Assembly: GCF_000418555.1 (NCBI RefSeq)
Contig: NZ_ATKM01000005.1
Coordinates: forward strand, 310,001-374,000
DNA: 64,000 nucleotides
Source: Pseudomonas sp. P818
GTDB lineage: Bacteria > Pseudomonadota > Gammaproteobacteria > Pseudomonadales > Pseudomonadaceae
Direction: 5' to 3'
Under the pieces are notes generated by a model. That model saw only the letters and a program-made list of their open reading frames with translations. It was not told the DNA's origin and did no database searches. Positions 33,935 to 42,922 of the stretch are shown here, piece after piece (position 1 is the first letter of the stretch; every line of letters starts with the position of its first letter). The position numbers and the translations under genes were made by a program.

Positions 33935-35259
33935 TGAGCTACGAGCTGATCGCGCTGTTGATGTTCTCCTCGATGATGTTGCTGCTGCTCACCGGCAAGC
34001 GCGTGTTCGGCGCCATCGGCTTCGTCGCCGCCGCCGCGGCCCTGCTGCTGTGGGGCGACGGCGGCTCGGAGATGGCCTTCAGCGCGGCGATGAAACTGAT
34101 GAAGTGGTACCCGCTGCTGACCCTGCCGATGTTCGTGTTCATGGGCTACATGCTCTCCGAGTCGGGCATCGCCGAAGACCTCTACAAGATGTTCCACGTG
34201 TGGATGGGCCCGCTGCCGGGCGGCCTGGCCATCGGCACCATCTTCCTGATGGTGGCGATCTCGGCGATGAACGGCCTGAGCGTGGCCGGCATGGCCATCG
34301 GCGCCAGCATCGCCCTGCCCGAGCTGCTGCGGCGTGGCTACGACAAGATCATGATCACCGGGGTGATCCAGGCCGGCAGTTCGCTGGGGATTCTGATTCC
34401 GCCCAGCGTGGTGCTGGTGCTCTACGGCATGATCGCGCGCCAGCCGGTGGGCCAGCTGTGGCTGGCCGGGGCCATACCCGGGCTGATGATGGCCGGCATG
34501 TTCATGCTCTATATCGCCATTCGCTGCCGCCTGCAGCCGCACATGGGCCCGCCGCTGGCCAAGGCCGAGCGCGAACAGATCAGCATGCGGGAGAAGTTGC
34601 GCCTGCTCAGCGCCGGGCTGGTGCCGCTGTTCATCTTCTTCGCCATGACCGGGTTGTTCCTGCTGGGCTACACCAGCCTGGTGGAAAGCTCGGCGGTCGG
34701 CGCGGCGGCGGCGACCCTGGCAGCGCTGTTCAAGGGGCGCCTAAGTGGCAAGGTGATGGAGGAAACGCTGCGCAAGACGCTGGCCATCAGCTGCATGTTC
34801 ATGTGGATCATCCTCGCCGCGCTGTGCTTCGGTGCGGTGTTCGACGGCCTCGGCGCGGTCAGGGCCATCGAGAACTTTTTCGTCGACAGCCTGCACCTGG
34901 GGCCCTGGCAGATTCTGATCATCATGCAGCTGTCGTTCATCCTGATGGGCATGTTCCTCGATGACACCGCCATGCTGGTGATCGTCGCGCCTCTCTATAT
35001 TCCGCTGGTCGGCGCTCTGGGTTTCGACCTGGTCTGGTACGGCGTGCTCTACACCATCACCTGTCAGATCGCCTACATGACGCCGCCGTTCGGCTACAAC
35101 CTGTTTCTCATGCGCGCCATGGCACCGCCCGAAGTGACCCTGCGCGACATCTACGTCTCGGTCATCCCCTTCGTCATCATCATGGTCCTGGCGCTGACTC
35201 TGGTCATGGTCTTCCCGCAGCTGGCGCTGTGGTTGCCGCAGCTGCACTATGGCGGCTGA
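33934..35259 (+). CDS. TRAP transporter large permease (DctM family)
   Basis: The product is 441 residues from ATG 33934. It has 12 or so hydrophobic segments, with the family features LTLPMFVFMGYMLSESGIAE, MNGLSVAGMAIGASIALPEL and GSSLGILIPPSVVLVLYG. It moves the substrate inward using a sodium gradient. Confidence 0.94.
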   Translation: MSYELIALLMFSSMMLLLLTGKRVFGAIGFVAAAAALLLWGDGGSEMAFSAAMKLMKWYPLLTLPMFVFMGYMLSESGIAEDLYKMFHVWMGPLPGGLAIGTIFLMVAISAMNGLSVAGMAIGASIALPELLRRGYDKIMITGVIQAGSSLGILIPPSVVLVLYGMIARQPVGQLWLAGAIPGLMMAGMFMLYIAIRCRLQPHMGPPLAKAEREQISMREKLRLLSAGLVPLFIFFAMTGLFLLGYTSLVESSAVGAAAATLAALFKGRLSGKVMEETLRKTLAISCMFMWIILAALCFGAVFDGLGAVRAIENFFVDSLHLGPWQILIIMQLSFILMGMFLDDTAMLVIVAPLYIPLVGALGFDLVWYGVLYTITCQIAYMTPPFGYNLFLMRAMAPPEVTLRDIYVSVIPFVIIMVLALTLVMVFPQLALWLPQLHYGG

Positions 35260-35393
35260 TCAAAGGAAATCGGCGCGCCCCGCGCGCCAGCAGTCGAGCC
35301 GGCGCCTGCCGGTCACTGGCAAGGCTGTCGCGATGCCGCGACGGCAATGAGCGGTTGTATTGCATCTGCATCGACACTATTGGAGAGACCAGC

Positions 35394-36431
35394 ATGAGTA
35401 CGAGACGCGATTTCCTGAAAACCGCCGCGGTCGGTACCGCTGCCCTGGGCTCGGCGCACATCTACGCCGCCGAGCCGAAGAAGATCACCTGGCGCCTGCA
35501 GACCTACGCCGGCGCGGCGCTGGCCGAGCACGTGATCAAGCCGTCCATCGACGCGTTCAACAAGGCTGCCAATGGCCAGATGGAGATCAAGCTGTACTTC
35601 GCCGACCAACTGGTGCCCACCGGCGAGCTGTTCCGCGCCATGCAGCGCGGCACCATCGACGCGGTGCAGAGCGACGATGACTCGATTGCCGCACCGGTGG
35701 ACGTCTCGGTGTTCGGTGGCTATTTCCCCTTCGCCACCCGTTACAGCCTCGACGTGCCGGTACTGTTCGAACAGTACGGCCTCAACGAGATCTGGGCCGA
35801 GGCGTACGGCGAGGTCAAGGGCGTCACCTGGCTCGGCGCCGGCGCCTGGGACCCCTGCCACTTCGCCACGGTGCAGCCGATCAGAAAGCTCGACGATCTC
35901 AAGGGCAAGCGCATCTTCACCTTTCCTACCGCCGGCAAGTTCCTCGCCCGTTTCGGTGTGATCCCGGTGACCCTGCCCTGGGAAGATGTCGAGGTGGCGG
36001 TGCAGACCGGCGAGCTGGACGGCATCGCCTGGTCGGGCATCACCGAGGACTACACGGTGGGCTGGGCCAACGTCACCAAGTACTTCCTCACCAACAACAT
36101 CTCCGGCGCCTGGATCGGCTCCTATTTCGCCAATTCGGACAAATGGGCCGAGGTGCCGGAGCATCTCCAGACCCTGTTCAAGCTGTGCATGGACAGCTCC
36201 AACTATTACCGTCAGCACTGGTACTGGGGCGGCGAGGCGCAACTGCGCGTGGAGGGCGGCAAGCTGGAGCTGACCTCCATCCCCGCCGAAGAATGGGCCA
36301 CGGTGGAAGCCGAAGCGCAGAAATTCTGGGACGAGATCGCCAAGACCAGCCCGCGCTGCGCCAAGGTGGTGGATATCTTCAAGAAGTACAACGTACTGAT
36401 GGCCAAGGCGGGGGCGCCTTATCGCGGTTGA
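35394..36431 (+). CDS. TRAP transporter substrate-binding protein (DctP family)
   Basis: The product is 345 residues. The N-terminus STRRDFLKTAAVGTAALGS carries a twin-arginine motif, so it is probably exported folded by Tat. The DctP fold is shown by AFNKAANGQMEIKLYFADQL and LKGKRIFTFPTAGKFLARFG, with the conserved Arg that binds a carboxylate in the first; TGELDGIAWSGITEDYTVGW follows. GGAGAG precedes the start. Most TRAP binding proteins bind organic acids, but the following enzymes favour an amino alcohol or a derived acid. Confidence 0.92.
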   Translation: MSTRRDFLKTAAVGTAALGSAHIYAAEPKKITWRLQTYAGAALAEHVIKPSIDAFNKAANGQMEIKLYFADQLVPTGELFRAMQRGTIDAVQSDDDSIAAPVDVSVFGGYFPFATRYSLDVPVLFEQYGLNEIWAEAYGEVKGVTWLGAGAWDPCHFATVQPIRKLDDLKGKRIFTFPTAGKFLARFGVIPVTLPWEDVEVAVQTGELDGIAWSGITEDYTVGWANVTKYFLTNNISGAWIGSYFANSDKWAEVPEHLQTLFKLCMDSSNYYRQHWYWGGEAQLRVEGGKLELTSIPAEEWATVEAEAQKFWDEIAKTSPRCAKVVDIFKKYNVLMAKAGAPYRG

Positions 36432-36447
36432 GGCCGTTGAGCCGGAA

Positions 36448-36480
36448 CGCCCGTACCTGGCGGTACGGGCGCGGCTTTAT
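36448..36480 (+). terminator. Hairpin after the TRAP genes
   Basis: A perfect 10-bp stem (CGCCCGTACC/GGTACGGGCG, loop TGGC) is followed by CGGCTTTATT. It lies 17 bases after the binding-protein stop and can separate TRAP expression from the enzyme genes, either fully or as an attenuator. Confidence 0.65.
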
Positions 36481-36684
36481 TCAGCCGCTGTCTCGCGTCA
36501 GCCAGATTTTTCCCAACGCTTGCCTGCCATCCCGGCAATCCTGTACCACACTCTATGAGCCTGAAACGGACGCTATACCAAGCGTCGTGCTGCGCTCTTG
36601 CGTTGTCGGCCCTGCCAGGCCAGTCATGAATGCCCAGCCCTGCGCTTGACCCGCTTGCCATAACAACAAGACATAGGGGTTAGC

Positions 36685-38058
36685 ATGTTCAAACCACGGG
36701 ATGTAAAGACCGTCGGCGAGGCCCGGCGCATCGTCGAGGAACGTGGCCTGAGCCACGTGAAGGTCGGTCTGTTCGACAACGATGGGGTGATGCGCGGCAA
36801 GTACATGAGCCGCAGCAAGTTCTTCTCCGCCCTGGAGCACGGCTTCGCCTTCTGCGACGTGGTGCTCGGCTGGGACGTCAAGGACCAGCTCTACGACAAC
36901 GCCCAGTACACCGGCTGGCACAGCGGCTACCCCGATGCGCCGGTGCGCATCCTGCCGCACACCTGTCGCGAGATTCCCTTCGAAAACGGCATGCTGCTGT
37001 TTCTCGCCGAGTTCGATCAGCAGGCCGAGGCGGTGTGCCCGCGCGGCACCCTGCGCCGGGTGATCGAGCGCTGCCAAGCCATGGGCTTCGAGCCCTATGC
37101 GGCGCTGGAGTACGAGTTCTTCATGTTCGACGAAACGCCGGAGTCGGCGCGGGCCAAGGGCTTTCGCGACCTCAAGCCGTTCACCCCGGACTGGTTCGGC
37201 TACTCGATGATCCGCAACTCGGTGCACGCCGAGCTCTATCATCAGATACTCGAGATGGGCGAGGCGATGGATTTCCCCATCGAGGGCCTGCACACCGAGA
37301 CCGGCCCCGGTGTGCTGGAGGCGGCCATCGCCTATGACCGCGCCGAGGCGGCGGCGGACAAGGGCGCGCTGTTCAAGACCTTCATGAAGGTGCTGGCCCA
37401 GCGCAACGGCCTGATGGCCACCTTCATGGCCAAATGGTCGGGCAAGTATCCGGGGCAGAGCGGGCATATCCACGTGTCGCTGCGTGACCGTGCCAGCGAC
37501 AAGTCGGCTTTCTTTGATCCCGATCAGGCGCACAACATGAGCAAGCTGCAGCGGCATTTCCTCGCCGGGCAGCAGCGCCTGATGCCGGAATTCCTGTGCA
37601 TGGTGGCGCCGACGCTGAACAGCTACCGGCGTCTGATTCCCGGCTTCTGGGCACCCACCGACGCCACCTGGGGGGTGGAGAACCGCACCGCGGCGCTGCG
37701 GGTGATCCCCGGCAGCGACAAGTCGCAGCGCCAGGAGTACCGCCTCGGCGCCGCCGACGGCAATCCCTTCCTGGCCTTGTCGGTGGCCATCGGCTCGGGC
37801 CTGTACGGAATCATGCAGCAGTGGGAGCCGACTGCGCCGGTCAGCGGCAACGCCTATGCGGTCAAGCACCCCGAGGAGCTGGCGCTGCCGCGCACGCTAT
37901 GGGATGCGGCGCAGCGCCTGAAGGGCTCGCAGGCGGCGCGCGAGCTGTTCGGCGATGCCTTCGTCGAGCACTTCGCCGCCAGCCGCGAATGGGAAGAGCG
38001 CGAGTACCGCCGCCATGTCAGCGACTGGGAGCTGGATCGCTACTTCGAAATCATCTGA
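36685..38058 (+). CDS. Glutamine synthetase-like gamma-glutamylamine ligase
   Basis: The product is 457 residues. GS catalytic motifs are present: EYEFFMF, GLHTETGPGVLEAAI, GQSGHIHVSL, ENRTAALRVIP and RQEYRLGAADGNPF. The N-terminus (GLFDNDGVMRGKYMSRSKFF) and length match the GlnA-like ligases that add glutamate to amines (PauA, IpuC types) rather than true GlnA. It probably forms a gamma-glutamyl amide from glutamate, ATP and an amine. The ADH and ALDH downstream suggest an amino alcohol, as in the IpuC pathway; this is inference. Confidence 0.85.
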   Translation: MFKPRDVKTVGEARRIVEERGLSHVKVGLFDNDGVMRGKYMSRSKFFSALEHGFAFCDVVLGWDVKDQLYDNAQYTGWHSGYPDAPVRILPHTCREIPFENGMLLFLAEFDQQAEAVCPRGTLRRVIERCQAMGFEPYAALEYEFFMFDETPESARAKGFRDLKPFTPDWFGYSMIRNSVHAELYHQILEMGEAMDFPIEGLHTETGPGVLEAAIAYDRAEAAADKGALFKTFMKVLAQRNGLMATFMAKWSGKYPGQSGHIHVSLRDRASDKSAFFDPDQAHNMSKLQRHFLAGQQRLMPEFLCMVAPTLNSYRRLIPGFWAPTDATWGVENRTAALRVIPGSDKSQRQEYRLGAADGNPFLALSVAIGSGLYGIMQQWEPTAPVSGNAYAVKHPEELALPRTLWDAAQRLKGSQAARELFGDAFVEHFAASREWEEREYRRHVSDWELDRYFEII

Positions 38059-38062
38059 GCGC

Positions 38063-38142
38063 TCCCCTCTCCCGCTTGCGGGAGAGGGGATGGGGGAGAG
38101 GGTGGCTGTTTTATCCCCTCTCCCCGGAGGGGCGAGGGGGCC
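38063..38142. repeat. G/C-rich CCCTCTCCC inverted repeat, copy 2
   Basis: It begins 5 bases after the ligase stop with CCCCTCTCCC-GCTTGC-GGGAGAGGGG and continues with a second half, CCCCTCTCCCC then GAGGGG. Same element type as at 17458, 40768 and 60046. It lies inside the probable operon between the ligase and ALDH genes. Confidence 0.7.
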
Positions 38143-38196
38143 GAGCGTGGTACGCGATCCACCACGTGGGCCGCGATTCCTTTTACGGAGCACCTA

Positions 38197-39585
38197 ATGA
38201 GCAAACTGCAATGCATTTCCCCCATCGACGGCTCGGTCTATGTCGAGCGTCACCTGGCCTCCAACCCCGAGATCCAGGCCGCGCTGGCCCGGGCCGAGCT
38301 GGCGCAGCAGACCTGGAAACGCACACCGCTGCGTGAGCGCATCGCCATCGGTCGGCGCGCCATCGACGCTTTCGCCGCACGCGAGAGCCAGCTGGCCGAG
38401 GAGCTGTGCTGGATGATGGGCCGGCCGATCCGCTATGCCGCCGGCGAGATCCGCGGCTTCGTCGAGCGCGCCACGCATATGGCCGATATCGCCGAGGGTT
38501 CGCTGGCCGATATCCGCCTGCCGGACAAGCCCGGCTTCACCCGCTTCATCCGCCGCGAGCCGTTGGGCGTGGCACTGGTCATCGCGCCCTGGAACTACCC
38601 CTACCTGACCGCCGTGAATGCGGTGATGCCGGCACTGCTGGCGGGCAACGCGGTATTGCTCAAGCACTCGGCGCAGACTCCGTTGTGCGCCGAGCGCATG
38701 GTCGAGGCCTTTGCCGAGGCCGGCCTGCCCGAAGGCGTGTTCCAGTACCTGCACCTGAGCCACGGCGAGACCGAAGCGCTGATTCGTGCGCCGACCATCA
38801 ACCACGTCGCCTTCACCGGTTCGGTGCCGGGCGGGGCCATGGTCGAGCGGGCGGCCGCCGGGCGCTTCATCAGCGTCGGCCTGGAGCTGGGCGGCAAGGA
38901 TCCGGCCTATGTGCGCGCCGACGCCGACCTGGCCCATGCGGTGGAAACCGCCATCGACGGCGCCTTCTTCAACTCCGGCCAATCGTGCTGCGGCATCGAG
39001 CGCATCTACGTGCACGAGTCGCTGTACGACGCCTTCGTCGAGCAGGCGGTGGCGCTGGTGCGCCAGTACAAGCTGGGGCGCTCGGACGACCCGCAGACCA
39101 CCCTGGGCCCGCTGGTGCGGGCCGACGCTGCCGATTTCGTCCGCGCGCAGATCGCCGAGGCGGTCGCCCAGGGCGCCAGGGCGCATATCGACCCGGCCGA
39201 GTTTCCCCTGGATGCGCCGGGTACGCCCTATCTGGCGCCGCAGGTGCTGACCAACGTCAGCCATGAAATGCGGGTGATGACCGAGGAATCCTTCGGCCCG
39301 GTGGTGGGTATCCAGAAGGTCGCCAGCGACGAGGAGGCGCTGGCGCTGATGAACGACAGCGAGTTCGGCCTGACCGCGGCGATCTTCAGCCGCGACGTCG
39401 ATGCCGCCATGGCCCTGGCCGATCAGGTGGAAGCCGGCACGGTGTTTCTCAACCGTTGCGACTACCTCGACCCTGGGCTGGCCTGGACCGGCGTGAAGCA
39501 CTCCGGACGTGGCTGCACCCTCTCAAGGGTCGGCTACGAGCAGCTGACCCGGCCGAAATCCTTCCACTTCAAGACTCAGCTGTGA
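38197..39585 (+). CDS. NAD(P)-dependent aldehyde dehydrogenase
   Basis: The product is 462 residues. The fold is clear from VIAPWNYPYLTAVNAVMPAL, ELGGKDPAYVRADADL (catalytic Glu) and FFNSGQSCCGIERIYVHESL (catalytic Cys, doubled as CC). TEESFGPVVGIQKVASDEEA follows near the end. It oxidises an aldehyde to the acid; in this operon probably the aldehyde made by the iron-type alcohol dehydrogenase downstream, 8 bases away. Confidence 0.93.
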   Translation: MSKLQCISPIDGSVYVERHLASNPEIQAALARAELAQQTWKRTPLRERIAIGRRAIDAFAARESQLAEELCWMMGRPIRYAAGEIRGFVERATHMADIAEGSLADIRLPDKPGFTRFIRREPLGVALVIAPWNYPYLTAVNAVMPALLAGNAVLLKHSAQTPLCAERMVEAFAEAGLPEGVFQYLHLSHGETEALIRAPTINHVAFTGSVPGGAMVERAAAGRFISVGLELGGKDPAYVRADADLAHAVETAIDGAFFNSGQSCCGIERIYVHESLYDAFVEQAVALVRQYKLGRSDDPQTTLGPLVRADAADFVRAQIAEAVAQGARAHIDPAEFPLDAPGTPYLAPQVLTNVSHEMRVMTEESFGPVVGIQKVASDEEALALMNDSEFGLTAAIFSRDVDAAMALADQVEAGTVFLNRCDYLDPGLAWTGVKHSGRGCTLSRVGYEQLTRPKSFHFKTQL

Positions 39586-39593
39586 GGCGCGCA

Positions 39594-40763
39594 ATGATTC
39601 TCGATCAGTACCGCATGAACTGGAATTACCCCACCTCGATGCGCGTCGGCGTCGGCCGCATCAGCGAGCTGGCCGACGCCTGTCGCCAGCTCGGCATGCG
39701 CGCGCCGCTGCTGTGCACCGACCCCGGCCTGGCCGCGCTACCGATGATCGACGCGGCGCTGCGCCAGTGCCGCGACACAGGCTTGAACGCAGGGCTGTTC
39801 TCGGCGATCAAGGGCAACCCCACCGGCGCCAACGTGATGGACGGTGTGGCCGCGTTCAAGGCCGGCGGGCATGACGGGGTGATCGCCTTCGGCGGCGGCT
39901 CGGCGCTGGATGCCGGCAAGGCCATCGCCCTGATGGTCGGCCAGGATCGGCCGCTGTGGGATTTCGAGGACGTCGGCGACAACGCCAGCCGGGTCAATGT
40001 CGCCGGCATGGCGCCGGTGGTGGCGGTGCCGACCACCGCCGGCACCGGCTCGGAAGTGGGGCGTGCCTCGGTGATCACCGACGAGGCGGCGCATATCAAG
40101 CGCATCATCTTCCACGCGCGCATGCTGCCGGCGCTGGTGATTCTCGACCCGGAGCTGACGGTCGGCCTGCCGGCGAAGATCACCGCCGCCACTGGCATGG
40201 ACGCGCTGTCGCACAGCCTGGAGGCGTTCTGCTCGCCGCTCTTCCATCCCATGGCCGAGGGCATCGCGCTGGAGGGCATGCGTCTGGTGCAGCAGTACCT
40301 GCCGCGTGCGGTCAGTCAGGGCACCGACGTCGAGGCGCGGCTGCAGATGCTGGTGGCCTCGAGCATGGGCGCTACCGCCTTCCAGCGTGGCCTCGGTGCG
40401 ATGCACGCGCTGGCCCATCCGCTGGGGGCGCTGTACGACGCCCATCACGGCCTGCTCAACGCGGTACTGATGCCTTACGTGCTGGTGGCCAACCGCGGCG
40501 CCATCGAGCCGCAGATGGAGAAGATGGCGCGCTATCTGGCGCTGCCGGGCAGCGGCTTCGATGAGGTGCTGGACTGGGTACTGGCGCTGCGCAGCGAGGT
40601 GGGTATCGCCCACAGCCTGGGCGAGATCGGCATCGACGATGCGCGCATCGAGCAGGTCGGGCGCATGGCCGAGGTGGACCCTTCGGCGGGCACCAATCCC
40701 ATCGCTTTCAGCGCCGCGCAGTACAGCGCCTTGTTCGAGAAAGCACTGCGCGGGACGTTGTAG
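39594..40763 (+). CDS. Iron-containing (group III) alcohol dehydrogenase
   Basis: The product is 389 residues; ATG 39594 starts 8 bases after the ALDH stop, and Met6 (MNWNYPTSMR) is possible. NAD-binding FGGGSALDAGKAIALM and the metal region GMDALSHSLEAFCSPLFHPM and AMHALAHPLGALYDAHHGLL (ligand histidines) fit the group III family. It oxidises a primary alcohol to an aldehyde. It is the last gene of the operon. Confidence 0.93.
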   Translation: MILDQYRMNWNYPTSMRVGVGRISELADACRQLGMRAPLLCTDPGLAALPMIDAALRQCRDTGLNAGLFSAIKGNPTGANVMDGVAAFKAGGHDGVIAFGGGSALDAGKAIALMVGQDRPLWDFEDVGDNASRVNVAGMAPVVAVPTTAGTGSEVGRASVITDEAAHIKRIIFHARMLPALVILDPELTVGLPAKITAATGMDALSHSLEAFCSPLFHPMAEGIALEGMRLVQQYLPRAVSQGTDVEARLQMLVASSMGATAFQRGLGAMHALAHPLGALYDAHHGLLNAVLMPYVLVANRGAIEPQMEKMARYLALPGSGFDEVLDWVLALRSEVGIAHSLGEIGIDDARIEQVGRMAEVDPSAGTNPIAFSAAQYSALFEKALRGTL

Positions 40764-40767
40764 CCCA

Positions 40768-40871
40768 GCCCTCTCCCTCAGCCCCTCTCCCGCTAGCGGG
40801 AGAGGGGAGCCGTGCAGCAAGCGCCTGATACTGGCAGAGGGTGGCTCCCTCTCCCATTTATGGGAGAGGGG
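40768..40871. repeat. G/C-rich CCCTCTCCC inverted repeat, copy 3
   Basis: It starts 5 bases after the ADH stop. It contains CCCCTCTCCC-GCTAGC-GGGAGAGGGG and a second CCCTCTCCC-N7-GGGAGAGGGG copy, separated by about 40 bases. It fills the gap to the convergent 177-residue gene, and may act as the operon's terminator. Confidence 0.7.
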
Positions 40872-40883
40872 AAAATCTGTGGT

Positions 40884-41417
40884 TTATTCCCCCGCCTGAG
40901 CCTCCTGCAAGGCTTCCAGCGCCGGCGCGGCATAGATGCCCACTTCCACCGCCAGCTCCATTACCCGCGGCAGGTCGTTGGCGTACACCAGTACCGCCTG
41001 CAGCTCGTCGTCCAGCGGTTCGCTGAAGTCCACCAGCACATAGCCGCCGGTTTCCGGCGACAGCGCCGAGAGCTGTACCTGAATACGGTTGAGCGCCTTG
41101 AGCGCTTCGGTCTTGGCCAGTTGCTTGGGCTTGAGCACGAACTGCACCTGCGGGCCGAAGGATTCGGTGATGCGCTGGAACAGCTCTTCATAACTGTCAG
41201 CCTGGAACAGCACGGTATCCGGCAGGCTGCCGACCACCACCCATTCGCCCAGCGGGATGGGGAATTCGTCGTCGTAATTGACGTCCGGGTTGGCGGCGAG
41301 GAAGGCGGCCGGGTCGGCGTAGGCCTGCGCCGCTTCGTCGGCGATGCGCGCGATTTCGTCCTCGGCCAGGCAGCCGGAGCTTATCTTGGCGATCAGTTCT
41401 TCCAGCTGGGCTTTCAT
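40884..41417 (-). CDS. Hypothetical 177-residue protein
   Basis: I do not recognise a family. It is soluble and acidic, opening MKAQLEELIAKISSGCLAED, with a predicted alpha/beta body (EWVVVGSLPDTVLFQADSYE, GYVLVDFSEPLDDELQAVLV). No signal peptide. It is read convergently to the ADH gene. A REP pair separates it from the Hsp70-like gene upstream on the same strand, so a shared transcript is possible but uncertain. Confidence 0.7.
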   Translation of the reverse strand: MKAQLEELIAKISSGCLAEDEIARIADEAAQAYADPAAFLAANPDVNYDDEFPIPLGEWVVVGSLPDTVLFQADSYEELFQRITESFGPQVQFVLKPKQLAKTEALKALNRIQVQLSALSPETGGYVLVDFSEPLDDELQAVLVYANDLPRVMELAVEVGIYAAPALEALQEAQAGE

Positions 41418-41518
41418 CGGGCTATTCCTCGGTCATTCGGATGGGCGGCAAGCATAACTCAGAGCCTGTTGTGCGATGCATGGGAGAACAGGTCGGGCTT
41501 CTGGCCTGTATCAATTTC

Positions 41519-41587
41519 TGTAGGAGGGGCTTTAGCCGCGAGTGGCCTGTGCGGGAGGCCAGAATCGCGGCTGAAGCCGCTCCTACA
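41519..41587. repeat. REP pair (REPIN-like), copy A
   Basis: Two inverted arms, TGTAGGAGGGGCTTTAGCCG and TCGCGGCTGAAGCCGCTCCT, face each other around about 24 bases. This is the Pseudomonas REP consensus (GTAGGAGCGGCTTNAGCCGCGA). It lies between the 177-residue gene and the Hsp70-like gene. Confidence 0.85.
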
Positions 41588-41592
41588 AAAAC

Positions 41593-42858
41593 TTAGCCGT
41601 AACGCTTCTTCGCTTCGATGGCCAGGCCGCTGCCGATGCTGCCGAAGGTGTTGCCTTCCACGCTGCGCGCATTGGGCAGCATCGCCGCCACGCTCTGGCG
41701 CAGCGCCGGTACGCCGCTGGAACCACCGGTGAAGAACAGCGTGTCGACCTGATCGGCGCTGACTCCGGCATCGGCGAGCAATTGCGTGAGGCTGGCGCGA
41801 ATGCGTTCGAGCAGCGGCTCGATGGCGCCCTCGAACAGCGGCCGGGTCAGTTCGGCGACCAGGCCCGGCTCGACGCGCGACAGGTCGATGGCGCGTGCAT
41901 CCTGTTCGCTCAGGGCGATCTTGCTCTCTTCCACCTGCATGGCCAGCCAGTGTCCGGCGCGCTGTTCGATCAGGCCGAAGAGGCGGTCGATGCCGGTAGC
42001 GTCGACGATGTCGTAGCGCATGTTCTGCAGGGCCAGCTGGGTTTTCTGCGCATACAGCGCGTTGATGGTGTGCCAGGTGGCCAGGTTGAGGTGGTAGCTG
42101 GTGGGCATGAAGGCGTCGCTCTTCATCCGGCTGCCGTAGCCGAACAGCGGCATCACCCCGGCCAGCGACAGCTGCTTGTCGAAGTCGGTGCCGCCGATAT
42201 GCACGCCGCCAGTGGCGAGGATGTCGTCCTGACGTTCGGCCAGATGGTGGCGCTCAGGGGCCAGACGCACCAGGGAGAAGTCCGAGGTGCCGCCGCCGAT
42301 GTCGACGATCAGCACCAGCTCCTCGCGCTCCAGGCCCGACTCGTAGTCGAAGGCCGCGGCAATGGGTTCGTACTGGAACGACACCTCCTTGAAGCCGAGC
42401 TTGTGCGCCACGGCCACCAGGGTGTTCTGCGCTTCCTGATCGGCCGCCAGGTCGTCGTCGACGAAGAATACCGGGCGGCCCAGCACCACCTCCTCGAAGG
42501 CGCGTTCGGCCTGGGCTTCGGCACGTTTTTTCAGCTCGCCGATAAAGAAGCCGAGCAGGTCCTTGAACGGCAGGGCGCTGCCCAGCACGGTGGTTTCGCT
42601 CTTCAGCAGCTTGGAGCCCAGCAGGCTTTTCAGCGAGCGCATCAGGCGTCCTTCGTAGCCTTCCAGGTACTCGTGCAGGGCCAGACGGCCATAGACCGGG
42701 CGGCGTTCCTCGGTGTTGAAGAAGATCACCGAGGGCAGGGTGATCTTGCCGTCTTCCAGGGGCAGCAGGCTGTCCTGGCCGGGACGCAGCCAGCCGACGG
42801 TGGAGTTGGAGGTGCCGAAGTCGATGCCGCAGGCGCGGGCGGGCGTGGAGAAGGACAT
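41593..42858 (-). CDS. yegD: Hsp70-family protein, YegD type
   Basis: The product is 421 residues from ATG 42858 (SFSTPARACGIDFGTSNSTV). Actin/Hsp70 ATPase motifs: GIDFGTSNST (phosphate 1), VDIGGGTSDFSLV (phosphate 2) and FFTGGSSGVPALR (adenosine). It lacks the C-terminal substrate-binding domain of DnaK, and the length fits YegD. Probably an ATP-dependent chaperone-like protein with unknown clients. Confidence 0.92.
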   Translation of the reverse strand: MSFSTPARACGIDFGTSNSTVGWLRPGQDSLLPLEDGKITLPSVIFFNTEERRPVYGRLALHEYLEGYEGRLMRSLKSLLGSKLLKSETTVLGSALPFKDLLGFFIGELKKRAEAQAERAFEEVVLGRPVFFVDDDLAADQEAQNTLVAVAHKLGFKEVSFQYEPIAAAFDYESGLEREELVLIVDIGGGTSDFSLVRLAPERHHLAERQDDILATGGVHIGGTDFDKQLSLAGVMPLFGYGSRMKSDAFMPTSYHLNLATWHTINALYAQKTQLALQNMRYDIVDATGIDRLFGLIEQRAGHWLAMQVEESKIALSEQDARAIDLSRVEPGLVAELTRPLFEGAIEPLLERIRASLTQLLADAGVSADQVDTLFFTGGSSGVPALRQSVAAMLPNARSVEGNTFGSIGSGLAIEAKKRYG

Positions 42859-42922
42859 GGAAACGCAGGGCCGCAAAAAATGGCCGCGTATTCTATGTCA
42901 GTGTCGCGGTGGCGGCGAGTCG

